Notes: generated by a model from the sequence alone, not told the origin. 64,000 bases of DNA from Verrucomicrobiota bacterium (GCA_963205275.1 CAUJIH010000051.1:1-64000), one strand, 5' to 3'; positions 53,156 through 62,313 are shown, counted from the first letter of the stretch. Numbers and translations: made by a program.

Positions 53156-54868
53156 ATGAAAACTATTTTTACGATCCTAACGACTGCGATAGTCGCAGCG
53201 ACGGCTACCTGGCTGGGGCTGCGCAGCGATACCCACGATCACTCGCACCATCCAGATCACGCTGGCTCACAGATTCTTTATTATCAGAGTGCGATGCACC
53301 CTTGGATCAAGAGTGACAAGCCGGGACGCTGTACGATCTGCGGAATGGAACTGACACCCGTCTATGCGGGGGAACAGGGCCTAGAGGCATCTGAGGAAGG
53401 CAATCTGGTGACTCTCAGCCGCACTCAGGTACAGGTGCTCAATCCTGGAACTTCACTGGTAAAAATGGCTCCTCTCGTCCGGAATCTGAGCGTCGCAGGA
53501 ACCATCACCAATGACAGCACCCGCATCGCCGTCCTGTCCGCCTACACGGATTTCAGAATCGACAAGCTACACGTCAACTACGTCGGAGCTGAGGTGAAGG
53601 CAGGCCAGCCTCTAGCGGAAATTTATTCTCCAACCATTCTCCAGGCGACACGCGAGTATCGCCAGCTCAGCGGCGACTTGCGGGAGAAGGCGGCACTCCG
53701 TCTGAAGCAGTTCGGTCTGACAGATGCACAGATTCGATCCATTCCAGAGCAGCCCGAGGACACGCTCGTTACGCAAATCTTGGCACCTCTAGGGGGGACG
53801 GTCGTAGTGCGGAATATTCGGGAGGGGCAGTATGTCTCCTCTGGACAGGCACTGTTCGAAATCGCCGATTTCTCCCGTATGTGGTTCCTTTTCGATGCCT
53901 ACGAGCAGGATCTGCCCTGGATTCGCATCGGACAGGAAGTCGTGATCACTGCCCCGTCGCTGCCGGGGCATCAGTTTTCTGGAAAGGTGGTCTTCATCAA
54001 TCCGAACGTGAATTCTCTGACTCGTTCCATTCCCGTGCGCGTCGAGCTGGACAACCCGGCGGATGAGACGGGTCATCGCCTGCTGCTCAACGGACTCTAT
54101 GCGGATGCGCACATAGCGATGGAGACACTGCGCCCGGTGCTGGCTGCTCCTCGATCTGCAGTGTTGCAAACCGGCTCTCGCGCCGTCGCCTATATCGACC
54201 ATGGAGAGGGCATGTATGAGCAGGCGGCGCTGACGCTGGGTCTGCGGGGTGACCGCGATGTCGAAATCCTGGCTGGACTCAGTGAAAACGACCGCGTCGT
54301 CACCGAAGGGAATCTGCTGATCGACGGGCAGGCGGAGATGAATCGAGCGTTCGCCACACCGGAAAGCCATGCACCGGAGCACGCCCCGTCACAAAATCTC
54401 AGCGAAGGACAGAAGGCAGCAGTCTCGACCTTTCTCGCTACCGTCGATGCGATGGGCCAGGCGCTGTCAGCAGATGATCTCAAAAAATTCAATGCCGTGA
54501 GTGAATCAGCGATGGATCAAACGGCAGCTTTCCTCGATGCAGCAAAAAATCTGACGAGGGAATTCCACATGGGCGAGGAAGAAAGGGAAAAGCTGGATCA
54601 GGCGAGCCATTTTCACGGCTTCGATGATCTCCATTCGGCACGGACGGCGTTCCATTCTTTCTCCATGGCGACCGTGGCCGTGCTCGATGCGCTGCATCAT
54701 GTGATTCCTATCCCAGATGCTCAGGTTTTCCAATGTCCCATGGTCGACGACGCCCTGCCCGGAGTCGATCCGAAGGCCTTCTGGGTGCAGCTCGGCGACC
54801 GCCAGCTCGCGAATCCGTATTTCGGCGCAGAGATGCTGCGGTGTGGATCAAAGGTGGCGGACAGGTGA
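53156..54868 (+). CDS. heavy-metal RND efflux adaptor (CusB-like) with extra metal domains
   Basis: A 570-residue periplasmic adaptor. A signal or anchor segment (MKTIFTILTTAIVAATATWLGL) leads into a His-rich stretch (DTHDHSHHPDHAG). A heavy-metal-binding domain follows: YYQSAMHPWIKSDKPGRCTICGMELTPVY. The adaptor body includes TDFRIDKLHVNYVGAEVKAGQPLAEIYSPTI, ILAPLGGTVVVRNIREGQYVSSGQALFEIAD and FSGKVVFINPNVNSLTRSIPVRVEL. The C-terminal 170 residues form a DUF3347-like helical part ending QVFQCPMVDDALPG...NPYFGAEMLRCG, a second metal-binding signature. The ATG at 53156 begins the signal; the upstream open frame overlaps the TolC gene. Confidence 0.9.
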   Translation: MKTIFTILTTAIVAATATWLGLRSDTHDHSHHPDHAGSQILYYQSAMHPWIKSDKPGRCTICGMELTPVYAGEQGLEASEEGNLVTLSRTQVQVLNPGTSLVKMAPLVRNLSVAGTITNDSTRIAVLSAYTDFRIDKLHVNYVGAEVKAGQPLAEIYSPTILQATREYRQLSGDLREKAALRLKQFGLTDAQIRSIPEQPEDTLVTQILAPLGGTVVVRNIREGQYVSSGQALFEIADFSRMWFLFDAYEQDLPWIRIGQEVVITAPSLPGHQFSGKVVFINPNVNSLTRSIPVRVELDNPADETGHRLLLNGLYADAHIAMETLRPVLAAPRSAVLQTGSRAVAYIDHGEGMYEQAALTLGLRGDRDVEILAGLSENDRVVTEGNLLIDGQAEMNRAFATPESHAPEHAPSQNLSEGQKAAVSTFLATVDAMGQALSADDLKKFNAVSESAMDQTAAFLDAAKNLTREFHMGEEEREKLDQASHFHGFDDLHSARTAFHSFSMATVAVLDALHHVIPIPDAQVFQCPMVDDALPGVDPKAFWVQLGDRQLANPYFGAEMLRCGSKVADR

Positions 54869-54915
54869 TCTCAGAATCGCACTGACTCATTCACTCTCAT
54901 CGATAAACTCGCCCC

Positions 54916-57900
54916 ATGATTTCCGCCCTCATCAGATGGTCTCTGAAGAATCGCTTTCTCGTGCTCTGCGCGACGCTCGTGCTCGTCGGACTCGGGATTC
55001 GAGCAGTGTATGAGACTCCCGTCGATGCGATCCCGGATCTCACGGAAAATCAGGTGCTGGTGACGGCTGAGTGGTCGGGCCGCAGTCCGCAGGAGGTGGA
55101 AGATCAGATTACTTTTCCGCTTTCTTCTGGACTACAGGGCCTCACGGGAGTCAAGGAAGTCCGCGCCTCCTCCATGGTCGGGTTTTCTCTGGTCACCATC
55201 ATTTTCCATGACAAGATCGACCTCTACTTCGCTCGCGCTCGCGTACTGGAACGGCTGAATTATCTGCAAAAGCAGATGCCGGAGGGCGTGACTCCTCAAC
55301 TCGGTCCCGATGCCACGGGATTGGGCTGGGTCTATCAATACTATCTCCACGTCGATCCTGACCGATCACCGAACGGGGGCTACGATCTGGCTCAACTCCG
55401 CTCGCTCCAGGACTGGAAGATCCGCTATGATCTGGCCGCCGTTCCCGGCGTGGCGGAGGTCGCATCCATCGGGGGGTTCGTGAAGCAATACCAAATCGAA
55501 CTGTCTTCCACCAAACTCCGCCGAGCGGGAGTGACGCTCAATGAGGTGATCGCCGCCGTCCAGGATTCCAATCTCAATGTCGGCGGCAAAACCATCGAGG
55601 AGAATGGCGCGGAATTTCTCGTGCGCGGAGTGGGTTTAGTCACGGATGCAGAAGACCTGGAGCTGATTACCGTGAAGGCGGTTAAAGGAACTCCGATTTT
55701 TCTGAAAGATCTGGCGACGATCCAGATCGGCGGTGATTACCGACGAGGTACGCTCGATGTCAACGGACAGGAAGTCGTAGGCGGCACTGTCGTCATGCGA
55801 TCAGGGGAAAATGCTCGTGCTGTCATACAAAGGGTGAAGGAAAAAATCGCCGCCATCGCCTCCAGCCTCCCACCCGGAGTAGAGATTCGCCCCTTCTACG
55901 ACCGATCCACGCTGATTGATAAAAATATCTCCACCCTGAAACACGCCTTGGTCGAAGAAATCATCTTGGTCACTCTGGCTCACATCCTATTTCTCTGGCA
56001 CTTCCGCTCCATTCTGATCGTCACGATTCCGCTCCCGGCATCCATCCTAGTCTCCTTCCTGCTCATGCATCAGTTCGGGATTACGTCGAACATCATGTCT
56101 CTGACTGGGATCGCGATCGCCATCGGCGTGCTGGTTGATGCAGCCATCGTGGTGACGGAAAACGTGATTCGACACTCCGAACTACGTGAGAAGGAGCTCG
56201 GACGTCCACTCACCGCTTCTGAGCGCTGGGACACGACCCTAGAGGCTTCGACTCAAGTCGGCCGTCCGATTTTCTTCGCCATGGCCATCATCCTGCTGGC
56301 CTTTCTCCCTGTTTTCGCCCTAACTGGACAGGAGGGAAAGCTCTTTCATCCTCTGGCTTTCACCAAAACATTCGCCATGATTGGAGCCACGCTCTTCGGG
56401 GTGACTCTCGTTCCAGTTCTCTGCTCCTGGCTCATTCGCGGGCCGTACCACGACGAGCACAGCAACCTGATCATGCGCGGGCTGATGGCCCTCTATGATC
56501 CTGTGCTCGCCTGGTCCCTGCGCCATCCTCGAACTGTCGTGAGCACAGCGATGGCCTTGCTGACCTTTACTCTGCTGCTGGCTTTCGGACTGCCGCGAGG
56601 CGCTCTTTCCGCAATAGAAAATCGTGGTTGGCACCGAACCGCCGCCCTGTTTCACGGATTCGGACGCGAGTTCATGCCGCCGCTCAATGAGGGTGCGCTG
56701 CTGGAAATGCCAGTTCTCCTCCCCAAGACGGGACTCAAGGAAATCCAGCGGGTGATGGCCTGGCAGGACGAAGTCATGTCTCAAGTCCCCGAGATCGAAC
56801 TCGTCGCGGGAAAACTGGGGCGCTTCGAGACCGCTACCGACCCCGCTCCCACGGAGATGATCGAGACCACCATCACGCTGAAGCCCGAATACATCCCCGA
56901 CGGTCGATTCCGCATGAAACGCAATCCTGCTTGGCGGCCAGGCATGACCGTCGAAAAGCTGAAAGCCGAGTTGACCGAAAAAATGAAGGCCGTCCCCGGT
57001 TACGTGCCCGCCTTCCTCCAGCCGATCGAGAACCGTATTCTCATGCTCTACACCGGCATTCGCGCCCAGGTAGGGGTCAAAATCTACGGCAACAATCTGC
57101 AGGAGATTCAGAAGCAGGCGTATAAAGTCGAGCATCTGATCCAGCAGACTCCCGGTGCGACCGGAGTCTCCCCCTCTCGCGATCAGGGAAAACCGTATCT
57201 CAATATCGCCGTAGATCGTCGTGCGATGGCTCGCTACGGACTCAATGCACGAGAGGTTCTCGACGCCGTCGAGACTGCGATCGGAGGCAAAAATGTCACC
57301 ACCACCATCGAAGGTCGCCAGCGATTCCCTATCCAGATCCGAATCCAGCGATCTGAGCGCGACGATATCGAAGAACTCTCTCGCATCCTCATCGCCACTC
57401 GTCCCGGCATCGCGGCGGCTCAGGATGAAACGGCTACTGATTCAGTATCACAGGGAAGTGAAGTTTCCTATATCCCTCTGGGCATGGTGGCGAAAATCAC
57501 CCGCGACATCGGGGCCAATGAGATCGCCTCTGAGAACGGGCGCTTGCGCTCCTACGTACAGGCGAACGTCGAAGGCCGCGACCTCGGTTCTTTCGTTCAG
57601 GATATCGAGGCGGCGCTGCCCAAGCTCGAATGGGGCGACATGACCTACCAGCTCACTGGCGACTATGAAAACCAGCGTCGCTTTGCCGAGACCATGTATT
57701 GGGTGATGCCACTGGTGCTTCTGATTATCTTCGTTCTGCTCTACATCACATTTCACAGCCTGGGCGAGGCCGCTCATGTCATTCTGGCGGTACCCTTTGC
57801 GCTGAGTGGCGGAATCCTCCTACAGAAGTTCCTCGGATACCACTTCAACGGAGCCGTCTGGGTCGGCTATATCGCCCTCTTCGGCACGGCGGTGCAGACG

Positions 57901-58278
57901 GGAGTCGTCATGGTCGTTTATCTGGAGGAGGCTGTGGCCCAATACAAGAAGAAGCTCGGCGCAGCTTTCAATCTCGATCACCTGATCCAAGCCATCACCG
58001 AAGGGGCAAAGCTGCGCTTGCGTCCCAAAGTCATGACCGTAGCCACCACCGTCGCCAGTCTGCTGCCGATTCTCTGGAGTCACCGCCAAGGAGCTGAAAT
58101 CATGAAGCCTTTAGCCACTCCAGTGATCGGCGGGATGCTGTCCAGTCTCCTCCACATTCTCATCGTCACACCTGTGATTTTCTTATGGATTCATGGACGG
58201 AAGCTGCAACGAGAAAGCGATACCACTCTCGCCTATTCCGAGTCAGAGCCCTCTAGCGCCGACTCCTCCTGCCCGTAA
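54916..58278 (+). CDS. cusA: heavy-metal efflux RND pump, CusA/CzcA family
   Basis: A 1120-residue inner-membrane transporter. It starts MISALIRWSLKNRFLVL and has VDAIPDLTENQVLVTAEWSGRSPQEVEDQITFPLSSGLQGL at the N-terminus, the CusA/CzcA signature. Two sets of transmembrane helices are visible; the proton-relay aspartate sits in GVLVDAAIVVTENV in helix 4. The adaptor's CxxC-Met metal domains and DUF3347 favour copper or silver as substrate over zinc, cobalt or cadmium, but specificity is not proven. The tail overlaps the end of the convergent LAB_N gene by 46 bp. Confidence 0.9.
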   Translation: MISALIRWSLKNRFLVLCATLVLVGLGIRAVYETPVDAIPDLTENQVLVTAEWSGRSPQEVEDQITFPLSSGLQGLTGVKEVRASSMVGFSLVTIIFHDKIDLYFARARVLERLNYLQKQMPEGVTPQLGPDATGLGWVYQYYLHVDPDRSPNGGYDLAQLRSLQDWKIRYDLAAVPGVAEVASIGGFVKQYQIELSSTKLRRAGVTLNEVIAAVQDSNLNVGGKTIEENGAEFLVRGVGLVTDAEDLELITVKAVKGTPIFLKDLATIQIGGDYRRGTLDVNGQEVVGGTVVMRSGENARAVIQRVKEKIAAIASSLPPGVEIRPFYDRSTLIDKNISTLKHALVEEIILVTLAHILFLWHFRSILIVTIPLPASILVSFLLMHQFGITSNIMSLTGIAIAIGVLVDAAIVVTENVIRHSELREKELGRPLTASERWDTTLEASTQVGRPIFFAMAIILLAFLPVFALTGQEGKLFHPLAFTKTFAMIGATLFGVTLVPVLCSWLIRGPYHDEHSNLIMRGLMALYDPVLAWSLRHPRTVVSTAMALLTFTLLLAFGLPRGALSAIENRGWHRTAALFHGFGREFMPPLNEGALLEMPVLLPKTGLKEIQRVMAWQDEVMSQVPEIELVAGKLGRFETATDPAPTEMIETTITLKPEYIPDGRFRMKRNPAWRPGMTVEKLKAELTEKMKAVPGYVPAFLQPIENRILMLYTGIRAQVGVKIYGNNLQEIQKQAYKVEHLIQQTPGATGVSPSRDQGKPYLNIAVDRRAMARYGLNAREVLDAVETAIGGKNVTTTIEGRQRFPIQIRIQRSERDDIEELSRILIATRPGIAAAQDETATDSVSQGSEVSYIPLGMVAKITRDIGANEIASENGRLRSYVQANVEGRDLGSFVQDIEAALPKLEWGDMTYQLTGDYENQRRFAETMYWVMPLVLLIIFVLLYITFHSLGEAAHVILAVPFALSGGILLQKFLGYHFNGAVWVGYIALFGTAVQTGVVMVVYLEEAVAQYKKKLGAAFNLDHLIQAITEGAKLRLRPKVMTVATTVASLLPILWSHRQGAEIMKPLATPVIGGMLSSLLHILIVTPVIFLWIHGRKLQRESDTTLAYSESEPSSADSSCP

Positions 58279-58832
58279 ATGAACCACAAATTGCGGATGT
58301 AGATAAACCAGCCCGTACTCTGGCCCAAGAACCCAACGATATCCTTTCGCCAAACGAAATACGTCATCAGCATGGAGGCCCCGAGCAGGCTCAGCCACCA
58401 GAAGACAGGAGGCACGACGGAGCTTTTCGCCTTCTCACTCGCCCGCCACTGGACCAGCATCCGAGCCGTGAAAACCGCCTGCCCCGCGAACCCAAAAACC
58501 ACCCAGAGCACTCCCGTCATCGAAGTCACGTCGAAGAGGCGATAGATCCAGGGCAAATCGCGCTTGCGGGCATAGACTTCGGAAAAAAACTCATCAGCTC
58601 TCATCCCAATTTCGTTCCGGGTTCCCGAAAAATGCGCTCGCAACTCTCCCTCGGAATCCGGTGTCACCTCAATGGTCACGATGCGGTCAGACAGATTGAA
58701 AGGAGGCTGATGAGGACGCCCTGGGGCACCTACGTGACCGAGCGCAAGAAGAAGGCTCCATACGGCGGCGGGCAGCACCAGAATCATGGCCCCCGTCACC
58801 ATGAGACGGCGTCGGTTAAAAAATTGCTTCAT
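58233..58832 (-). CDS. lipid-A-disaccharide synthase N-terminal domain membrane protein
   Basis: A 199-residue protein. The N-terminal helix (LMVTGAMILVLPAAVWSLLLALG) is followed by a soluble segment (about 35-90). The C-terminal 110 residues match the LAB_N domain: VLWVVFGFAGQAVFTARMLVQWRASEKAKSSVVPPVFWWLSLLGASMLMTYFVWRKDIVGFLGQSTGWFIYIRNLWFI, a small membrane domain also found at the N-terminus of some LpxB proteins. The ATG at 58832 overlaps the DUF4199 stop by 4 bp. Its 3' end overlaps the cusA end. Confidence 0.82.
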   Translation of the reverse strand: MKQFFNRRRLMVTGAMILVLPAAVWSLLLALGHVGAPGRPHQPPFNLSDRIVTIEVTPDSEGELRAHFSGTRNEIGMRADEFFSEVYARKRDLPWIYRLFDVTSMTGVLWVVFGFAGQAVFTARMLVQWRASEKAKSSVVPPVFWWLSLLGASMLMTYFVWRKDIVGFLGQSTGWFIYIRNLWFIYGQEESALEGSDSE

Positions 58833-59332
58833 CGCTGATGGCGCCAATAGAACAATCCGGAAGTAAAAGCCGCAACAAAAACTCCCTCGATTAACATCGC
58901 CATCCCTGCCTGAATCACTGAGGAGCGCAGTCCGAAGGCAGACCGAGCCAGATCAGCCATCTGATCCGCGTCCGACGGTGCCGAACCTGTCTCTGCGGAA
59001 TACGAGCGAAACAGCTCAGCCATGTGATCTGGCCAGCCAGGATTGAGAGCTAGGAGATACATGGCTTGCCCCCCGGCAATCACGAGGGCGGCGATAACTG
59101 CGATCATCGCTCCTGAACGAAAGCGCTCGACGAATCCGAGTTCCGGCTCCCGTCGGAAAAGCACAGACATCGCCACGAGAAAACCGATCAGATTCAGGAT
59201 CAGGGCGAATCCCATGGCAAACTGAATCAGCGAGAGCCCTCCCGCGTGAAGTCCCATCGCCCATGAGGCGACGAGCCATCCCACGGCGATGCCTCCGATG
59301 ATGAGTCCCCATTTCCACTCCAACTGATTCAT
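58829..59332 (-). CDS. DUF4199 membrane protein
   Basis: A 167-residue protein with four hydrophobic helices. It starts MNQLEWKWGLIIGGIAVGWLVASWAMGLH and has ALILNLIGFLVAMSVLFRRE, SGAMIAVIAALVIAGGQAMYLLALNP and IEGVFVAAFTSGLFYWRHQR, matching DUF4199 in size and helix order. Function is unknown. It overlaps the next gene by 4 bp (translational coupling) and has a 14-bp palindrome about 55 bp before its start. Confidence 0.78.
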   Translation of the reverse strand: MNQLEWKWGLIIGGIAVGWLVASWAMGLHAGGLSLIQFAMGFALILNLIGFLVAMSVLFRREPELGFVERFRSGAMIAVIAALVIAGGQAMYLLALNPGWPDHMAELFRSYSAETGSAPSDADQMADLARSAFGLRSSVIQAGMAMLIEGVFVAAFTSGLFYWRHQR

Positions 59333-59386
59333 AGGAAGAAAATTTTTCAGTGTAGCACAGGCATTCCTGTCTGTGGTGAAAAGTTC

Positions 59387-59400
59387 TCGAGTATACTCGA
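59387..59400. promoter_or_regulatory. perfect 14-bp palindrome upstream of the DUF4199 gene
   Basis: TCGAGTATACTCGA is identical to its own reverse complement. It lies 55-68 bp before the start of the DUF4199 gene, a normal position for a repressor operator. No cognate regulator is seen in the window. Confidence 0.45.
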
Positions 59401-59502
59401 AACCCTGTCGGAAAACGCTCTTTGCTCGATATCCGTGTGTTTTTCACTTCAGCGTCCTCTTCGAGCTTTCAGCACCACGGCTCACTCAGGGATTTCGCGG
59501 GT

Positions 59503-59531
59503 CTTGACATGCCCCAGCTCTCGATCAATTA
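59503..59531 (+). promoter_or_regulatory. candidate promoter of an intergenic transcript
   Basis: A perfect TTGACA at 59503-59508 is followed by an A/T-rich region (CAATTACGG) at the right distance for a -10 box, but no close match to TATAAT exists. Its relevance comes from the terminator downstream at 59677. Confidence 0.25.
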
Positions 59532-59702
59532 CGGTAATTTTGAAATGGAAATGGAATCAGTTTTCTATGCATAAAAAATTCTCAATTTTTCTCTTGCACA
59601 ATCGCTCATTCTGGTGAAAACTACCCACCTGATCGTCCGATCAGGCTTTCGCCGCTTTATTAACATCTCGACTCTTAAAAACGAACCTGTGCGTTCGTTT
59701 TT
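59532..59702 (+). ncRNA. candidate small RNA between promoter-like and terminator sequences
   Basis: Between a TTGACA-type element and a strong terminator lies about 170 bp without a usable ORF. It contains a hairpin at 59628-59645 (7-bp stem, 4-nt loop) in addition to the terminator. No known RNA family is recognised. Transcription is not shown. Confidence 0.3.
59677..59702. terminator. strong intrinsic terminator (bidirectional)
   Basis: A perfect 10-bp stem AAAAACGAAC/GTTCGTTTTT with a 6-nt loop. It provides a T run for transcripts from either side. No protein-coding gene ends nearby on the plus strand. Confidence 0.7.
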
Positions 59703-59954
59703 CGTGCTGCATAGATGAGAGATTTACAATTCAAAATGGAGTGTTCTGATCACTCGTGTTCTGGGACTTGGGACACGTCGGATTCTCGATAGGAACGCCG
59801 AGGAGAGAACGCGCTCTTCCGAAAACAACTGAACCGATCTGATCTTCGCCGAACGGCGAGATGCGCGTTTGTACGGCGCTTGCCGCTTTCAAGCCAAATC
59901 GCGTTTCTCGCTGCCTTGAGGCGCGGATCACTCGCAAAGCTGAAATCGAGAAAT
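59703..59954. other. intergenic region with small hairpins
   Basis: About 250 bp between the terminator and the 48-codon ORF. It holds short inverted repeats, for example TCGCCGAACGGCGA at 59846-59859, but no recognised RNA family and no convincing ORF. Confidence 0.4.
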
Positions 59955-60101
59955 ATGAGCAACGCTACCCAAGTCCTCGCCCCCAAAACTGCGGATCAGA
60001 AGTCCGCGAAATCCGCTCCACAGCGCCGTGAACCGGCGTTCCGTCTGCGCCTAGTGGCGTTCGTGGAGAGATCTGTTTTCTCCGCTCGTCCGGAGAAGTA
60101 A
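59955..60101 (+). CDS. possible small basic protein (48 residues)
   Basis: ATG at 59955 to TAA at 60101 encodes 48 residues rich in Lys and Arg: MSNATQVLAPKTADQKSAK then SAPQRREPAFRLRLVAFVER. There is no hydrophobic segment. An intrinsic terminator-like hairpin lies 32 bp after the stop, which supports an expressed transcription unit. No family is recognised, and no strong ribosome-binding site is seen. Confidence 0.4.
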   Translation: MSNATQVLAPKTADQKSAKSAPQRREPAFRLRLVAFVERSVFSARPEK

Positions 60102-60132
60102 GGCATGGGCGAAAAGTCGCAAAATTTTTCGT

Positions 60133-60170
60133 CAGGGGCAGAGAAGGAGGGTATCCTGCCCCTGATTTTC
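60133..60170 (+). terminator. terminator-like hairpin before the ATPase gene
   Basis: An 8-bp stem CAGGGGCA/TGCCCCTG (60133-60140 with 60157-60164, 16-nt loop) is followed by ATTTTCCGTTT. It separates the small ORF from the downstream ATPase gene. Confidence 0.5.
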
Positions 60171-60198
60171 CGTTTGCCCTCCATCCCACTCCACTCAC

Positions 60199-62313
60199 AT
60201 GAACGCCCTGATCGACAGCCTGAATGAACTCAGCCAACCGGGTGACTGGCTTCGCTTCGTCTTTTCAAAAAATCCTGAGAATGAGATCTGTTTCGATATC
60301 GAGGGAGGTAGCGAGGAAGCTGCCGCCCTGTTTGCTCGAGTGTCTGCTCTTCTCCAGATTCACCGCTCCTTCGGGATCGAGTTTCAGAACTTATCTGCCA
60401 AGAACGATTCCGAGCACGAGCACGTCCCGATCTCTTGGCTTTCCGTCCGACCGCAATCCCAAGAGTTTTCGCCCGGAACTTCCGCTCGTTTAGGCTTTGG
60501 CAGCGATCTGGAGCAAAGTTATGTGCCAATTGTCGCTCCCGCCTTTTCAATCACTCAAGGGCGGGAGCTCGCGCAGAGTCCGCTCATGGTACCTTTCACG
60601 GATCGGGCTGTATCGCGTGTTGAAATTGAGTTTGTACGCTGGGAACTCGCCGATTCCTCGAGGCCAATGCTTCAACAATTGCTCGATTGCGGCGAAGAGA
60701 ACACGGAATGGAGCGCGTGGGAGCGATCTAGCCCGACGAGACGTTTTTTTGAACTTTGGCTCCTCCACGGAATCGGGTGGGAAATCAGCCTTCGGGTCGG
60801 TCTGAAGGAAAAGGCAGATTCGCAGGTGCTTGCACTCGTGGGGCTGGCTGGTCAGCAATTTTTTCGTACCCCTTGCCGAGTCGAGGCTTCTGATCAGAGC
60901 GAGACTATTGATTCACTGGCTTCCGAGAAGATCGATCTTGCTTTTCGCTTTCCCGTCGGATGGGGATGGCCGGATATTTTTCCGGGAACCGACGATTTCG
61001 GTAGGATTCACGGACGACGAAAATACCAAGCGGTCGCGCCAAGACTTCCTCGCCAGGGAATCCATATCGGTCGTGTCGATGATTCTGAGGTCCGCCTGCC
61101 CGACGCCACGCGCGACCGGCATACTTACGTCATCGGCGCTACGGGCACGGGAAAAAGCACCCTCCTGAAACGCCTCATCTGCGAAGATATGCGCGCTGGA
61201 CAATCTGTCGTCCTGCTCGATCCGCACGGCGATCTTTACAACGAGATTCTGAGAGAGGTTCCCGAGAATCGCCTGAGCGAACTCTTTATCATCGATCCGA
61301 GGAACCCAGCAAATCCACCCGCCTACAATTTCCTCAAGATTCCCCGTGATGGATTTTTTCGTCGTCGCGCCGAGTTTCTCATCGGTGAATTACTCCACTT
61401 CTTCTACGAGCAATGGGCGGGAGCGCCGGTCTTCGGCCCCATGTTCGAAATGTATTTTCGGAATATCTTGCTTCTCTTGCTTCTTGGGGATCCCTCCACA
61501 AAACGGGATCGCAAACCCTCTCCGCAAAGTGCATTGCGTGCTTCATCGGGAGAAACGAAAGAACCCGCCGAGACTCCTCCGATCACCCTGATGAGCTTCG
61601 AACGAGTCTTGACCGATGAGGAGTTTCGGAAGCAGCTTCTTAGGAACGTTACCGACGAGCCATTGAAACGTTTCTGGGAAGAGATGGCGACGAAGGTGGA
61701 GCGCGATGCGTCCCTCAATAACATCGCTCCCTACATCACTTCGAAGATAAACGTCTTTACAGGAGGAGGCTTCCTCACGGAAATGATCAGCCAGAACGAT
61801 GACGCAGTGCGCCTAGAGGAGCGAATGGATCAAGGATGCATCTTTCTGGTGAATTTGGACAAGGGAATCCTCGGAGCCGATGCGAGTCGTCTGTTGGGTT
61901 CGATGCTGACCATGCAACTCTTCGCCGCCGGACTGAAGCGAAGTGGCCAACGACGTGACGAGCGTCGTCCTGTCAACATCTACATCGACGAGTTCCAGAA
62001 CTTCGTCTCGGATCACAGTGCCTCAATGCTCTCCGAGGCGAGAAAGTTCGGGCTGCGCCTCCATCTCGCCAATCAAACCCTCTCCCAGCTTTCCTCCCCG
62101 AGTAGACACGAGAACATCCTCGATTCGGTGCTCGGGAATGTCGGCAATCTCATCTTCTTCCGACTCGGGGTGACGGATGCGGAGCGTTTGCAAGCTCACT
62201 TCACGCCCTTCACAAGCCGCCAGATGATCGAACTAAAAAACTACCACGCCCTGGCACGCCTGCTCACCGACGAAGGTCCACTTCAGCCATTCATTTTTGA
62301 AACCTTACCTTGA
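60199..62313 (+). CDS. orphan TraG/HerA-like DNA-translocase ATPase
   Basis: A 704-residue protein. The first 300 residues are of unknown type. The ATPase domain has Walker A GATGTGKST (residues 313-321, preceded by DRHTYVI) with SVVLLDPHGDLYNEIL after it, and Walker B VNIYIDEFQNFVS (about residue 590). The C-terminal part has ARKFGLRLHLANQTLSQL, NVGNLIFFRLGVTDAERL, as in TraG/TraD-type or HerA/FtsK-like proteins. Such proteins occur in conjugation or as lone translocases. No relaxase, T4SS or nuclease gene is nearby, so its role is unknown. The ATG at 60199 starts directly after the terminator-like hairpin. Confidence 0.75.
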   Translation: MNALIDSLNELSQPGDWLRFVFSKNPENEICFDIEGGSEEAAALFARVSALLQIHRSFGIEFQNLSAKNDSEHEHVPISWLSVRPQSQEFSPGTSARLGFGSDLEQSYVPIVAPAFSITQGRELAQSPLMVPFTDRAVSRVEIEFVRWELADSSRPMLQQLLDCGEENTEWSAWERSSPTRRFFELWLLHGIGWEISLRVGLKEKADSQVLALVGLAGQQFFRTPCRVEASDQSETIDSLASEKIDLAFRFPVGWGWPDIFPGTDDFGRIHGRRKYQAVAPRLPRQGIHIGRVDDSEVRLPDATRDRHTYVIGATGTGKSTLLKRLICEDMRAGQSVVLLDPHGDLYNEILREVPENRLSELFIIDPRNPANPPAYNFLKIPRDGFFRRRAEFLIGELLHFFYEQWAGAPVFGPMFEMYFRNILLLLLLGDPSTKRDRKPSPQSALRASSGETKEPAETPPITLMSFERVLTDEEFRKQLLRNVTDEPLKRFWEEMATKVERDASLNNIAPYITSKINVFTGGGFLTEMISQNDDAVRLEERMDQGCIFLVNLDKGILGADASRLLGSMLTMQLFAAGLKRSGQRRDERRPVNIYIDEFQNFVSDHSASMLSEARKFGLRLHLANQTLSQLSSPSRHENILDSVLGNVGNLIFFRLGVTDAERLQAHFTPFTSRQMIELKNYHALARLLTDEGPLQPFIFETLP

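Noticed and set aside
59333-60198. tRNA, tmRNA, RNase P or signal-recognition RNA in the largest intergenic gap
   Set aside because: The conserved sequence cores of these RNAs could not be found; only a general candidate small RNA remains.
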